A DNA stretch of 64,000 bases, from positions 27,714,001 to 27,778,000 of the forward strand of contig NC_065551.1 in the NCBI RefSeq assembly GCF_022605725.1, read 5' to 3'. The notes under the pieces are model-generated. The model saw nothing but the letters and a program-made list of their open reading frames with translations. It had not been told where the DNA came from and made no database searches. A program made the position numbers and the translations under genes. Shown here in pieces: positions 48,901 to 63,900 of the stretch (its first letter is position 1; the number at the start of each line of letters is the position of its first letter). Source of the DNA: Anthonomus grandis grandis (Eukaryota; Arthropoda; Insecta; Coleoptera; Curculionidae).

Positions 48901-51900
48901 ATATTTGACTTTATGGTGTGGACTCAACAAAAACCTTCCTTAGAGTCCGATTTGTGTGACTTCTTCCAAAATCGTACAAACTCTGTTACGTCTTTTTTAA
49001 TAGCTCAGTTTTTGTTTAAAAATGTAGGTCTACTGCTTTTCTAATTTGTTCAAATGATTGTCGCTCTCCAGGGAAATTTCTATCATCTCAATTTTGTCGT
49101 TCAACAAATAGATAATTTTCAAAATTAAGTTTGTTTACTAAGTAAAATCTATTCTCACTGAAATAATATCAGGTCGCCATAAAACTGAAAATTTTTAATT
49201 AATGTGGTTACTGTTAAATTAAGCAGTTTTCTTCAAAAGAACCTCTTTAAAAATTAAAATTTATCAAAAGAATCTTCCCAGAAATCCGCAAAATGTAAAA
49301 AATAAGACGAAAAAATTTAAAAAAATATTAGACTTTTAAAACAAATTACCTCCTAAAAGGTCATCATCAACATGTCTCTTACTATATCTAAGTGATCATA
49401 AATCAGATATATTCGTATAAATCAGTTGATCAGACTCCAAGGTTCAGCTTTGGGTTTAATTCTATTTCTGCATTCTATGAATGATCTTGAAATTTCTAAA
49501 TTATTAGAGACTTAACCATTAACCTAGTAAACTATCAGATCATTGCGGTTAAGTGTAACCTGGCGGACGTGTCAATTGTCGTCCAGATTTACTAGTTCTC
49601 ATTATAAAACGTATGATAATGGTATTATATTCTATTAACATAACTCTCATTATTTTGCTATTTGAGGGTCTAGGCCAATAATAAAGGGAGCAGCTAACAA
49701 AATTATATTTCTGAAACGAAGAAACTTCGGACATATGTTGATAGGAACATTTTTCTTAAAACAATCTGACGAATCACTCTGAAGTTTTGCACTGTAGTTA
49801 GGAAACAACCTGTGTATGATTTTGTCATGGATTTTATTATGTAAATTATTTTGTTTTGTGTACTTTCAATGTAATAGGTATTGTTGCATGTTATTAATCT
49901 TATCATACATTTTATCATTTTTTAAAATGTATAATCATAAATATTATATATAGTATAACACTATATTTTAGAATTATTTTAAAATAAGTCTAATTGTTTT
50001 GCTAATAATATAAGAATATTTGGACTAGAGTCACTGAGTAAAATATCTATTTATGCACTTCACTAAATAATAATAGCTTATTAAAATTAACAACCTGTAC
50101 CCTAAAGGTGATTTTTCATGCATCCGTCATATGATCATACGACGGTACGAAATCGTGTCTATTGGCCTATCTTATTAGTCAGAAAATTATATTACATATC
50201 TTTAAATTTAATTGGTTTTCATGCATCCGATATCGGACTGACAAAATTATTATATCCGTTATCCTATTTACTGCCAATGTCAGAATTGCGTCTTCAGCTG
50301 CCCCATCACCACTGACACCTCCCATTAGTGGTGATAAAGGGAGACATAAACAAAGGGAGGCATTTTGAAGGCACTTGAAAAAGTGAATGCAGATACCTAC
50401 TTCTATCATGCAATATACTGCTCACATCTGTCAGAGAATATCTGATATGTTAGCCTTAATGACTCAAAAAGGACAAACGGTATTGCAAGTCGTTCACCAC
50501 TATATATTGCTATTCTTACAATAAGGTTTTGTTAATTTAGGTCTTATTGAAATATTTTGAGGTCTTAATTGAAATATTTTGCTGTGTTAGAAAGCTTGAT
50601 CTTATTAAGTAATTGGTAATGTAATGTAATGTAGTGTAGAGCAATGGGGTCTGGACCAGGGTAGCTCTTTCAGTGGGAGCATCAACAGATCCTATTCACT
50701 CAGCGTAGATTTGTGTGGAATCCTGTATCTTTTGTGGTCCAGTGCTTTCCGCAGAATCTGGAGATGTCTGTGCCGGTTAAACCCATTCTGTATAGGTGGC
50801 CGTTGCAGGTGTGGTGATGCTTTGATTACCCCTGCCTGCATCCGTAAACTTTTCCTGTCCAGTCTTAGAGATCCATCCTCCTAGCATCAAAGCTCAGGAA
50901 CTTTTTGTAGTGGACTAACCCATTGGTGTCATTCCAATGCCATCCTGGATGATGTCGATTTCGTATTTAAGGAATACTTTGTTGAATCCAAAAGATGGGA
51001 CAACTCCATAATAAATTTTTCTTTTCAGCTTTCTATAACGATATATTATCCTACTAGTTTATAACAACAAAAAATATTAAAGACAAGAAGTAATTTTCCA
51101 ATTTCATGAATAGTAAAGACATTAAACAAAAAAAGTAAACACAATGCATTATCATAGTTTTCAAATAAGTCCGATAGCGTATAAAACGTTAAATGCATTT
51201 TTAATTTATTCGATAACGGATAACTTAATTACGGGAATCCCTTAGTACCAACATTTTAATAGATGAGGAATTTGATCTTTTTTTTAGCTCTTTAAATTAC
51301 CTGGAACTAACGGAGAAAAATCTGCGAGTAACAAATTTCCTAATGCAAAGGCCAAACATAATATCTTTTTGGGTCTCATTTTGCTAATGATATTAAAAAA
51401 TTAACAAATAACTCATTAAAAAAAATTCAAACACAAAGAAATACTGCATAATTAAGTTAAATTAAATAAAAGTATAAAGCCCTATTAAACCCTTTTGCTA
51501 TTTAATTAACCTAATTCCCTTCTCAGAAATTTATTCTGATATATTTCTTCATATTTATTCTCTTGAGGAGATTTCTGAGTAGTCGAGCTTATTACTCTGT
51601 GGCTGAATATTTCAACGACAATCAGATTTTAATTAATTAAGGGAGACCTAGCTCTTTTCCTAACCTGTTTGTTTTAAATGTTTTTCTTTTTTTTTTAATC
51701 CCTAAATGTTGAACTGTACTTAGTTAAGAAAAGTTAGATATAGTTGATTTTATTGATTCAAGAAGGGAAAAGAAGGGAAGAACAAGAAAAGGAAGGAAAA
51801 AGAGGAGAAGAAAAAAAAAAGGAAGAAAGAAATCTAAATTTTGACTGTTTAACTTTGATTCGTCATTGTAACTTATATTTTTAAATATAATTTTAACCTT

Positions 51901-54900
51901 GTAACTCTGTGTCTTTAGGATTAGGTGAAGCTTTGTTTATAACAATATTTTGTTCAAACAATAAAGCATATTTGAATTTGAATTTGAATTATACTTAAAA
52001 AGACAATTATTATCCCTGTATAGAAGTCTGGTATTAAAGAGGAACCTTACCTAATTACAGGGCAATTGCTTTGACTAGTGCTATTAGTAAATTAATTAAA
52101 AAGTGCTTAAAATTTTGCTTTACTTAATTTACATGTGTAATTTATTATCCAATGAACAATACGAATTAAGGAAAAAACGGAAAGTGTAATTATAAAGTAA
52201 GTAATTGCATTGTCTCACGTTTGCACGATATTTACCTAAGGCCTTTGATGCTCACGATGTTCTGCTGAAACGCCTAGAAGATGTGGGTATTATTGGATTA
52301 CCAAATTACTATCATACTTAGTCTCTGGACGTGCATTGGAGTATGATATATCTCAAAGTACTATGCTTGGGCCTCTTTTATTTATACTATATATTAACTA
52401 TTTTGTTGGTTATTTGTCGGTTATTTCAAGGGATAGTGTAATTTATTTTGCAGATGATACTTACCAAATTATGAAAAACAACAGTTGGGGGGGAGTCAAA
52501 AATAAAGCTGAGTTGATTGTGTCAAGGGTAAATAATTGATTTAATTGGATCTAAAAATATTGTAGTGATCAGGTTCCACTACAATATGTTATTAATAATT
52601 CATATTGTAATTAATATATTATAATATTAATAATTAATATTCATACAATCATAATTCTTATTGTCTAAATTACGGTAACTGTCAGTGTAGCACTAGAATT
52701 GTTTGTGTAAATAGTTTAAAATATTTAGTGCTATATTTTTACAGTCTACTTAAATGAGATGTTCATATTGATAATGTAATAAATAAAATCCGTAAATTGT
52801 TACATACATTTTACATCTTAGTCTTTGTCGAAAAAATACTAGTGTATAAAACTATGGCGGAATCTGTACTTGCTTTTGGTATACGCATATGAGGAGCTCT
52901 TCTAAATCCGTTGTTGATGCACTTGTAATCTAGTAGCGGCTCGTGAACATAGAAACATGTGAAAGGCATAACCCAAAATATATTATAACCCGCAAAAACA
53001 AAATTTTAAAACAGAAGAGGGCACTTCACACTCACATTTATTATGACATCCGCGATAGTATTTATTTACCTAATAGTTTACGTGTTATATGTATTTACTT
53101 TAAAGTTAATGCTTAAAAAACACTGGTCACTTTGTAGTGATAGAGAACTTAACATTACGTAAACCAGTTATTAACAATAGAAAATTAGATGCATACGAAA
53201 GCTTAGCAATATTTAAAAATCAAAAGACCATTCTCAAGAGGGATAAAGATCCAATCCCTTGTAGTTAATTGTATCGTTTAGTTAGTGTTTTTCGCACTAT
53301 TGCTGACTTTTTTAATATACAGTGTGGTGACTTTAACTGGAATAAATTCAGTTAAAACTAATCAAAATTTATCTCGCAAAATTCCTGAGACCCGTCGATT
53401 TTTGTTTATTTTTTTTCACATTTCAAGATAGTTTTTGATTTTTTTACCTACAGAGCCACTTTTTTTAATCTCTCATTGAAAATAGCCCTTTTTCTTGATT
53501 AAATTGCCCTATTTACTTTTGTGATTATCTAAAGGAGAAATACGAAAAAAAAATAAAAACAATTAAATTATTAAAAGTTGCGTTTAATGTATAAGATGCT
53601 CAAAATAAGCACCATTTACTTGTTGGCAAAGCCCAAGACGATAATAAAATTCGTTTCTGACATTTTCTAACACTTCTAAAGATATTTGTCGGATTTCTTG
53701 CCTAATATGTTCTTTGAGTTCGTCTAGGTTTCCTGGTTTGCTCATATAAATTTGACTTTTCAAATGTCCCCACAGAAAAAAATCAAGTGGGGTGAGATCG
53801 GGAGAACGTGCCGGCCACTCGATTGCACCCCTTCTACCAATCAATCTGTTTGGAAAATTGTCATCTAAATACTGGCGTACATTACGGGCATAATGTGGGG
53901 GAGCACCATCTTGTTGCATCCAGATTTTTTCATCATACAAATCTGGATCGAACTGACTCGGATATAAGGCACGTAAGACTGGAACTAGTTCATCTTCAAG
54001 AAATTCTAGATATCTTTCCCCAGTTAAAGTATCATTGAAGAATATGGGCCCTATAACTTGCCTGCCAATTATGCCAGCCCAAACATTAGTTTTCTGGGGA
54101 TATTGTGTATTAGCTTCCCTTACCCAGTGTGGGTTCTCGTCAGACCAGTAGCGACAGTTCTGCTTATTAAAATGGCCAATAAGGGTGAATGTAGCCTCAT
54201 CAGAAAAAAGGATCCACTCCGAAGATATGCGATTTTCGTCAATTGTGTTCATTATTAATTCACAGAACTGAACTCTGCGATCTGGCTCGTCTTCCAATAA
54301 CTCTTAAACGGGTTGCATTTTATAAGGTCGTTTGTTTGCACTTTTTAAAATTTTTAGCACAGATTTATGATGAATAGAGTTTTCGCGAGCTACTCTTCTG
54401 GCTGCAGTTACCGGATTTTCTTGCATCGCTAACAATACATTTAATTGGGTGTTTTCATCGATTTTAGAAGACCTTTGTCTTGAAACATCCCTTACGTGCC
54501 CAACTTCTCGAAATCTGCTTTCGATTTTACTAAGCGTACCTTGGTTAATAGGTGGCAAATCTGGATATTTCTACCTGAATAAGTGGACAACGTCTAGCTG
54601 GGTACGACTTCTGTCCCCATAACCAATCATTTTAAGATTTCAATCTTGTGGGATTCGGATAAATAAGGCATTTTTTCAATATAAGTTAACTTATTGAAAT
54701 TCACTTTACTGGTTGACTGACACTTCAACTGGTTGAAATTCACTTTATAACAGTGCCACTACAACAATGTCAGGAAATGTCTCGATACCAATAAAATAAA
54801 CAAACACGCCAAAAATTTACCAACACAAAATATTTCGAGATTTTTAATAATTTAATGGTTTTTATTTTTTTTTTCGTATTTCTCCTTTAGATAATCACAA

Positions 54901-57900
54901 AAGTAAATAGGGCAATTTAATCAGGAAAAAGGGCTCTTTTTAATGAGAGTTTAAAAAAAGTGGCTTTCCATTTGAAAAAAAAAAAGTTTGGGTTAATTTG
55001 GACCCCCTTTGTAGGTGAAAAAATACAAAAACTATCTTGAAATGTGAAAAAAAATAAACAAAAATCGACGGGTCTCAGGAATTTTGCGAGATAAAATTTG
55101 ATTGGTTTTAACTGAATTTATTCCAGTTAAAGTCACCACACTGTATAAGGCGACTTGTAAGTAGATTAAGTCTAGCTTTAATCTTCTCCCGAAGATGCTA
55201 ACATCGTTAGAGAATCACGTCTCAAAAGTAAAATAAAGAGTTTTGGTCAGTGGTAAATCTGCCTCGTGATTTACGAACCATGGTTCCAACTCTCCCTGTT
55301 TTTCTATATCGAGACAAGGCTTCTATTTTGATAAAATGAAGCATAAATCAGTTCAAATTTGTGGTGAACCGACGCTTCACCCGCATCCCCAGTGTTGCAT
55401 TGCTAAAAGATTTGTTGATGAAAACTATCCATCAACTGACCTAGTTGAAGTGGCAGATGTTTTTCAAACTCAACATATTTATATTAATTTAGTGATAAGA
55501 TCCTTATGCAGTAATAAAATTAGCCAAAATAGACCTTATAGCAATAAGGTGTCAAAATATAAAAGTATTAATTAATTTCGTTTACCCAAAAAATAAACTT
55601 TTCATTTATTAAAAGATCTCTCGTTTCTGCAGCATCAAAAACTAACAGTATTATGCCTTTTGAATTTAGATGATTCAAAATTAAGTATAAAATTTAGTTT
55701 TGGAGCTTCTTAACAAATCTTGAGCATTTGCTTCCTTAAATTAAACACTTATAATTTTACTTTCACTTTTCTTTGCTTCCTTACTCTTTTACGTTTAAAG
55801 TTTTTCTCCTTTACGTTTATGTAACTATATTATGTTAGGTACTATTACTAGCTTTTAAGTATAATACTCTTTAAAGATCTTGGTTTTATTTCATCTAAAC
55901 TAGAAACATACACAAATTTGCAAGTTCATCGTGTTTCCAATTACATTTAAAATGGCCGCTTTGTAGAATTATTTTTGAAATAAACAGAATTTAAGAAAGA
56001 AATAAAGAAATAAACGAAATGTGCTATATTACGTAAGAATAATCTTGTGTACAAACATCCTACAAGCTAGGAAAACAAAACAAAAATACAATTTCAAAAA
56101 TTGACAAAACAATGAACAAAATTAAACACAAGAAGACAAAACTTTTTGAACATACTTGAATTAAAGATAACTAAATAAAACAATCAATTACCAAATAAAG
56201 GTAAACTTGTTGACAAAACTATAGAGAAAAAAAACTTTCCAACATGTCCAAGGTTAAAACCTATCATTAAAAAAGTCATCCAGGTTATAATATGCCTTAG
56301 CCAATAAAGGCGTCTTTAATTCTATTTTAAATTTCTTAACATCCGATATTTGTCTAACACATAGAGGAACATGATTGTAAATTTTTTTACTTATGTAAAT
56401 TAATGAGTTTTTGGTAAGGGAAGACCTAGGAATAGGTAGGGGAACATCATTTACACGACGAGTCAAATGGCCAGTGTCAGAGGGTAGTTTGGGAATTTTG
56501 TGAATAAGAGCAGCTGTTTCTAAGATAAAGAGTGAAAAAAGAGTTAGGATTTTTTCAGAAATGAAGAGGGGTTTGCAAGAATCTCTTAACTTAGCAGAAC
56601 ACAGGTATCTAACTGCTTTTTTTTGAATAACAAAGACAATGTTAAGTAGCCCCTTATTGGTTAAACCCTTAAAAGGCAAGCCATACCGAATATGAGATTC
56701 AATAAGTGAAAAGTACACTGAACGTGCAACCACCCCTCCCAGCTTTTGTTTTGCCATTCTTACTGCAAAACATCCAGAAGACAATTTCCCAGCTAAATGT
56801 GAAATATGATCTTCAAACCGAAGGCGACCATCAATGATAATTCCTAGGAACTTACTTGCAGTACTCTTTATTCTGCAAGAGGGAATTTTCGTCAAGCACA
56901 CCACCCTGATAAAATCTGAAGGTCTTTAAGGAAACAAGTCTTAATATAATCAGAATTTTTATGGCTCCATAGTATGGTGGTATCATCAGCAAACTGAACC
57001 ACCTTGCCCTGCAGTTTCAATGAACTCAAGTCATCCACATATAGTAAAAATAACAGTGGTCCTAACACTGAACCCTGGGGAACGCTGCATTTCAGGGATC
57101 TAGAGGCAGACAAACGCCCAGACACTGTAACCTTCTGAGTACGATTTGATAGATAGGACTCAACAAGCCATCGCAACGCTACGCCCCTAAAACCATATTT
57201 ATCGAACTTAGATAACAGTATTCCATGATCCACACAGTCAAATGCTTTGGATAGATCACAAAACACTGCCGCCGATGACTCTCCAGAATTCAGGGACACA
57301 TAGACGCTCTCCAAAAAGCTAAAAACAGCATTATGATTCCCTTTACCGGCTTGAAATCCAAACTGATTTGCAGACAAAATGCCATTATGATGTAAAAAGG
57401 ACAAAATTCTGCTTTTTGCAAGTTTTTCAACTATCTTAGAGAGGGTAGACAAAATACAAATGGGACGGAAATTACAAGGCTGATCCAAATCTCCACCCTT
57501 ATAAAGAGGGATAACAACTGCCTCTTTTAAACATGAAGGAAAAATGCCAATATGTAAGGAATTGTTTATGGCAGAAACTAAAGCATTTAAGGCTGAATTA
57601 GGCAAAAAAGAGTAACAACCTCGAAGATATCCCATCAGCTCCAGATGATTTATGGTTTTTTAGGCGTTTGATTTCATTTTTTACTTCGGTAAGATCGACA
57701 GGATGAAACAAAAATGAATGCTCAACCGACACTTGTTGAAGATAGTGTAAGGGACAATGTTACTACGAATGCCCTTGAGCAAGATATTAGGTATATCACA
57801 ATAATAGTCGTTTAAAATGTCAGGTCTTAACTCCGGTTCAGATACTTTTCTATGGCAATGTCTAAAATCATTAATAATCGGCCAACACTCTCTTTGCCTA

Positions 57901-60900
57901 TTTGATGACATATTTAAGCGATCCCTATAATAATTAGATTTTGCTGCTTTAATTGTCTTTCTGTACAGACTACGGTATTTCTGATGATATACAAGGATAT
58001 TTTCATTTGTGGTATATTTGCACAATTTAGTCAAAAAACGGAGGTTTTTAGCTGAAATTCTAAGGCCTCTTGTAACCCATGGTTTTCGTTTCTTAGTTTT
58101 AAGCCTCATTTTAAGAAAGCACTGATTGATTTTATCACACAGAACTTGAAAAAATATAGTAAGTGGGTCAGAAGCCGTTTCAAGTGCATTCCAATTTACC
58201 GAAGCTGTAGCAGCAGAAAAAGCATTGAAATTTCTCCTGCTGAAAATTCTTCCCATATAATGAGATGAAGATAATACAGTATTATATGGCATTTTAGCAA
58301 GAATAGCTTCATGGTCGGAAATACCAGATGAGAGTACTGTGCATAAAACGTCATCAACATTTGTACAGAAATAGTCAATGGTAGTTGCAGATGAAGAAGT
58401 TATTCGTGTGGGAGAAAGAACGTGCATTTTCAAGTCGTAAGAATTTAAAATACTTAAAAGAGAAGTACGTGGCAAGTTTCATCAGTGTAGTTCATATTAA
58501 AGTCACCAGCCAATATAACCTTAGAGTGTAGGGACAACTGGGATAAAATAGATTCAAGTTTGTCCATAAATTTAATTATATTTGTTACAATTTTCGAATA
58601 TAATTTGGCGAGAATAATAAATTAAACCAATCAGAATTCCATCGGATCATCATCGTATTATATTAGGTCGAACTGTTAACCGCTGATGAACCCAAAAATC
58701 CACCGTCGAACTCTACCTGCGCCTGCTTGACGTATCGATTTCGCGCTGACCGTTCGCCGCGGTGTCTCCCAGCCTTAACCCTCGCGATATGTCAGAAAAT
58801 TTTAGGTTATGTAGATCGCATTGTCAATGTCATTCATTACCATTAGTCATTCCGAAATTTAATTTTGGTTTTTGCGTGAATATCGTGTTTTAAGTCCGGC
58901 AACGCGTGTTTAAACCCGTTCCGTCGCTTCGGTTCATCCTACCGTTAGTTTCGCGTGTTATTTTTCACTAAATCGGGCTGACAAAATTGATTGTTAAAAC
59001 TGGCCAGCGATTTACTCCATGTCTAGTGCTGACTCGGCAGAAACGTTTACCGGTCCTCCATCCAAGAAACGTAAGTTTGACGACGCGCAAGCCGGTTCAA
59101 GCATGGCGAACACAAGCAGCAGCTTGCCATCAAGCTCTGCAGGCCGTAGCGATATCGATGAAGGACTCTACTCCAGGCAATTGTATGTGTTGGGCCATGA
59201 AGCAATGAGGAAAATGGCTACTAGCGATATCCTTATATCCGGTCTCGGGGGTCTTGGGGTAGAAATTGCAAAGAACGTCATTCTGGGTGGTGTAAAGTCT
59301 GTAACACTCCACGACGACCAACTCACAACTATAAGGGACCTCAGCACGCAATTCTTTCTCGCTGAAGAAGACCTTGGAAAAAATCGCGCATCGGCTTGCT
59401 TTAAAAAACTTTCGGAGCTTAATAGTTATGTCCCTACTTACGCGTATACTGATGCCCTAGAAAAGGACTTCATCAAAAAGTTTCGTGTAGTCGTCTTAAC
59501 TAATTCCACAAGAGAAGAACAGTTACAGATCAGTGAAATTACTCATGAAAACAACATCGCTTTGATAATCGCTGACACAAAAGGCGTCTTTGCACAGATA
59601 TTTTGTGATTTTGGAGAATCTTTTACCGTGGTAGATACTACAGGGGAGCCAGCTGTTTCCGTTATGGTAGACAATATCAGCAATGATAAGGAAGGCGTGG
59701 TTACCTGCGCCGAGGACATGAAGCATGACCTAGAGGATGGTGACTATGTAACATTCTCGGAACTAGAAGGTATGACTGAATTAAACAATTGTGCACCTAA
59801 AAAAGTTAAAGTTCTTGGCCCATATACTTTTTCCATTGGCGACACTACTACTTTTACGCCATATCAGCGTGGCGGATTCACTACTCAAGTGAAAATGCCT
59901 AAGGACCTACATTTTAAGCCTCTAAAAGAATCTTTAGAAAATCCAGAGTTTTTAATGGTTGACTTTGCCAAAATGGATTATCCGCCACAATTGCATTTAG
60001 CTTTCAGTACTTTACACTGCTTCATAGAGAAGCATGGTAGACTTCCAAAATCTTGGTCAAACGAAGACGCAGCTGAATTTCTCTCTATTGCCCGGGCTAA
60101 TGCTAACAGCGGTGATACTGAAGTAAATGAAGGTTTGCTAGAAACGTTCGCCAAAGTCGCTGCCGGAGATCTCAGTCCAATAAATGCCGCAATTGGAGGA
60201 ATAGTGGCTCAAGAAGTAATGAAAGCTTGCTCTGGGAAATTTCATCCTATAATGCAATGGTTTTACTTTGACGCCATTGAAACCTTACCGTCAGACAAAT
60301 CAGAAATTACAGAAGAACTTGCCGCTCCGCAGGGTAGCAGGTACGATGCACAAACTGCTGTTTACGGATCGGAATTTCAAAAAAATATTTCGGCGCAGAA
60401 ATATTTTGTGGTCGGTGCCGGAGCGATAGGATGCGAACTATTAAAGAACTTCGCCATGATGGGACTGGGTACTAACGGAGGATGTATCACTGTCACCGAT
60501 ATGGATTTTATTGAAAAGTCCAATCTTAACAGGCAGTTTTTGTTTAGAGCACATGACGTGCAAAAACCAAAATCAGTTACAGCTGCTAGGGCTATAATGA
60601 AAATGAATCCACAAGTTAACATAATTGCACACGAGAATCGAGTATGTCCAGATACTGAGAATATTTACGACGATGAATTTTTTGAGAGTTTGGACGGCGT
60701 GGCAAATGCATTGGACAATTTTGATGCAAGAATTTATATGGATAGGCGTTGTGTGTACTACCGTAAACCTTTGCTTGAATCTGGCACTTTGGGAACCAAA
60801 GGAAATACTCAGGTAGTAGTGCCATACCTCACAGAGTCATACGGTTCAAGTCAGGACCCACCAGAAAAGAGTATTCCGATATGCACATTAAAAAATTTTC

Positions 60901-63900
60901 CCCATGCCATAGAACATACGTTACAATGGGCAAGAGATGCTTTTGAAGGATTATTTAAATATAGTGCAGAGAAGGCCTCACAGTTCTTAAAAGATCCAGA
61001 CTTTTTGGAACAAACCATGAAACTACCTGGCACACAGCCGCTTGATACCCTGGAGTCAATAAAAGCAGCTTTATTGGACGAACGGCCCAAAAACTTTGAA
61101 GATTGCATTACATGGGCTAGACATTACTGGGAAGATCAATACAATAATCAAATTCGTCAGCTATTGTTTAATTTTCCACCAGATCAACAAACCAGTACTG
61201 GTCAGCTATTCTGGTCAGGTCCTAAACGCTGCCCACAGCCGCTTACTTTTGATATTAATGACCCGTTGCATTTGGACTATATCGTTGCAGCTGCAAATTT
61301 GAAGGCAAAGGTTTATGGCATTCCTACAAACAGAGATAGGCAGTATATCGCGAAAGTGGCGTTGCAGGTTAATATTCCAGAATTTACTCCAAAGTCGGGT
61401 GTGAAAATCGCAATTACAGACTCGCAAATGGCTGCTCACGGGAATAATGTGGACTTAGACAAGGTTATGGCGATTAAAGCCCAGTTACCTTCAGGTGAGG
61501 AGTTAAAAAGTTTAAATTTACATCCTCAAGAATTTGAAAAAGATGACGACTCAAATTTTCACATGGACTTTATTGTGGCGGCGTCAAATCTTAGAGCTAT
61601 TAATTATAAAATCACACCAGCCGATAGGCACAAGTCCAAACTGATCGCGGGTAAAATAATTCCAGCAATTGCAACCACCACTTCAATGGTCGCCGGCTTG
61701 GTGTGTTTGGAATTTTACAAATTGCTGAGAACACAAAAAAATCGTGAGATGTTTAAAAACTGTTTTGCTAATTTGGCATTGCCATTGTTTACGATTTGCG
61801 AACCAAAACCTCCAGAAGAAAAGGAATATGATGGCAAGAAGTGGACCTTATGGGACAGGTTCGAAATCCAAGGGGAGATGACTTTGGCAGAGTTCTTGCA
61901 GTATTTTAAAGACAAATATAGTTTAGAGATAACGATGTTGTCGCAGGGGGTGTGCATGCTATATTCATTCTTCATGCAAAAATCTAAGGCCCAGGAGCGA
62001 ATGGGCTTAACTATGGCGGAGGTCGTAAAGAGAATCTCAAAGAAGAAGATAGAACCACACGTTAAGTCTTTGGTGTTTGAACTATGTTGTAACGGTCCTG
62101 ATGGTGAAGACGTTGAAGTACCATATGTTAAATATAATCTTGGTTGAAGAACATTTGCGCATTTTGAAATATACGTTACTCTGCTTCTGTTGCTTTCTTT
62201 TTTAAATTTTGTGTTCTGACATGAAGAGATTTTGGTACTTTTATTTACTAAACGATATTTCGAAATTGTGATATGCTTTTCTTAATAGAATATTTTTGCC
62301 AGTAACTAATGTTGTTTTAGTTAAATGAATTTGTTTTTTAACTATATTGACTCACTTCGAAGTTTGGTTGATGTTTCTTTAGCTATCGCTTGTAATCACA
62401 AAAATATTTTCACTATAAAACTCGCGATAAAAATTTGCCTGATAAACCATTTAGATTTAATTCAATTATGATGCGTCACAAATGGTAACTGATTACAAAA
62501 TAATAATGGGTTTAAGGCGCAATGCTATTAGATCATCCCAGGAATACCATCGCCATTGTATTCGAGCCAATACATCATTCGAATATAATTATGTCTAAAG
62601 CACCTACCTATTAGAATTGATAAAAAAAAAATTATACCTACTTCTTTTTTTTCACTTGAGAGGTCGGTAATACCGACATAATTTGATTGATATTTTGTTA
62701 TTATTGCGATCTCATGCTGAGTGCCTTGTTTTACAGTGTTAATACTTGGTGTTAATTACCATCCATTAACATCTTCGATTGTTGATTGATGATGCATTTA
62801 GGTATAGGGGAGAGAGACATGTAGTTTTCATTTAATAAAACTCGAATAGCTTTATTATTAGTGTTATCCATAGGAAAATATGAAAAATTAAGTACGATAA
62901 CGATCAGAATTCTTCTGAGCATATACCAATTTATTAAATTTAGTTAATAAATTTTGCTCTTATTTGAATACCTAATCATCTAGTTTTACTATGAGTCACC
63001 AACACCCAAGAAACTTGTTATATTGATCGAAAAAATATCTTGTGTTATTTATCTCCAATCTAATTGGCGGAACTAATTGCCTTCTTCGCCATTCGCTAAT
63101 TTATTAATATTCAATTGCGAAGGAAATATTAATCAATAAATAGATGTTGACTTGTAACAATATATTACAAAGCACAACACATTTTTTAGCAATTAGCGTA
63201 CAAGATAATGGGTTTTAGTGTTGTCGACCTATTGAGGCAAGCCTTGACAAAAACTGCTTTTATATATAAATAACGACTTTTACTTACACAGCGAAAGTGA
63301 GCAAATCTTAATTAGTAACATTAACGTAGATGAAAAAACTCATATTAAGGTTGATGGTAGGTACCTTTTTTCAATGACCTTTAATAACGATGTTCAATTA
63401 TATATTCGCTTACTTTTTAGCAAAAACCAATGGATAGCTTTTGAAGATTCAAAATCCATAGATATTAAGGCTAAATATTCCAGAGTGAGAGGTTTAGCTG
63501 GTATAGCCCTTAAGGATTTATCTCAAGATGGCAATGGGTGTGGATCAACGATTTTAGAGGATGCTTATAATGGTAAGATATCCATGTTTATCACATTTGT
63601 TATAACCAAGTATGATATGCACATCCTTCATATATGTGAAAATCTAATTTGAATCGTCTTAAATATAAAGTGCTCACATCGCAGATAGCAAATTCAGAGA
63701 TTATTAGTACTTTTACTACAACGAGTACTATAAGGAAAAATTCTTAAAATAATGAATTTCGGAAATGTTATACTTAGCAAAATGCTGACGGCATCCTTTG
63801 AGGAATCTTATTTTAATATTTTTTTATTTATTTGTTAAAAGGATTATCGCGACAAGCTAGAGCTCCAAGAGGTGCAGTACTTCATTCGCTAGAAAGGGAA

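Noticed and set aside
55336..55575. 79-codon plus-strand frame with Cys/His residues
   Set aside because: No zinc-finger spacing and no family. Probably decayed repeat sequence.
59130..59351. Minus-strand frames inside UBA1 (also 60377-60622, 60851-61108, 61715-61975)
   Set aside because: Shadows of the UBA1 coding sequence.
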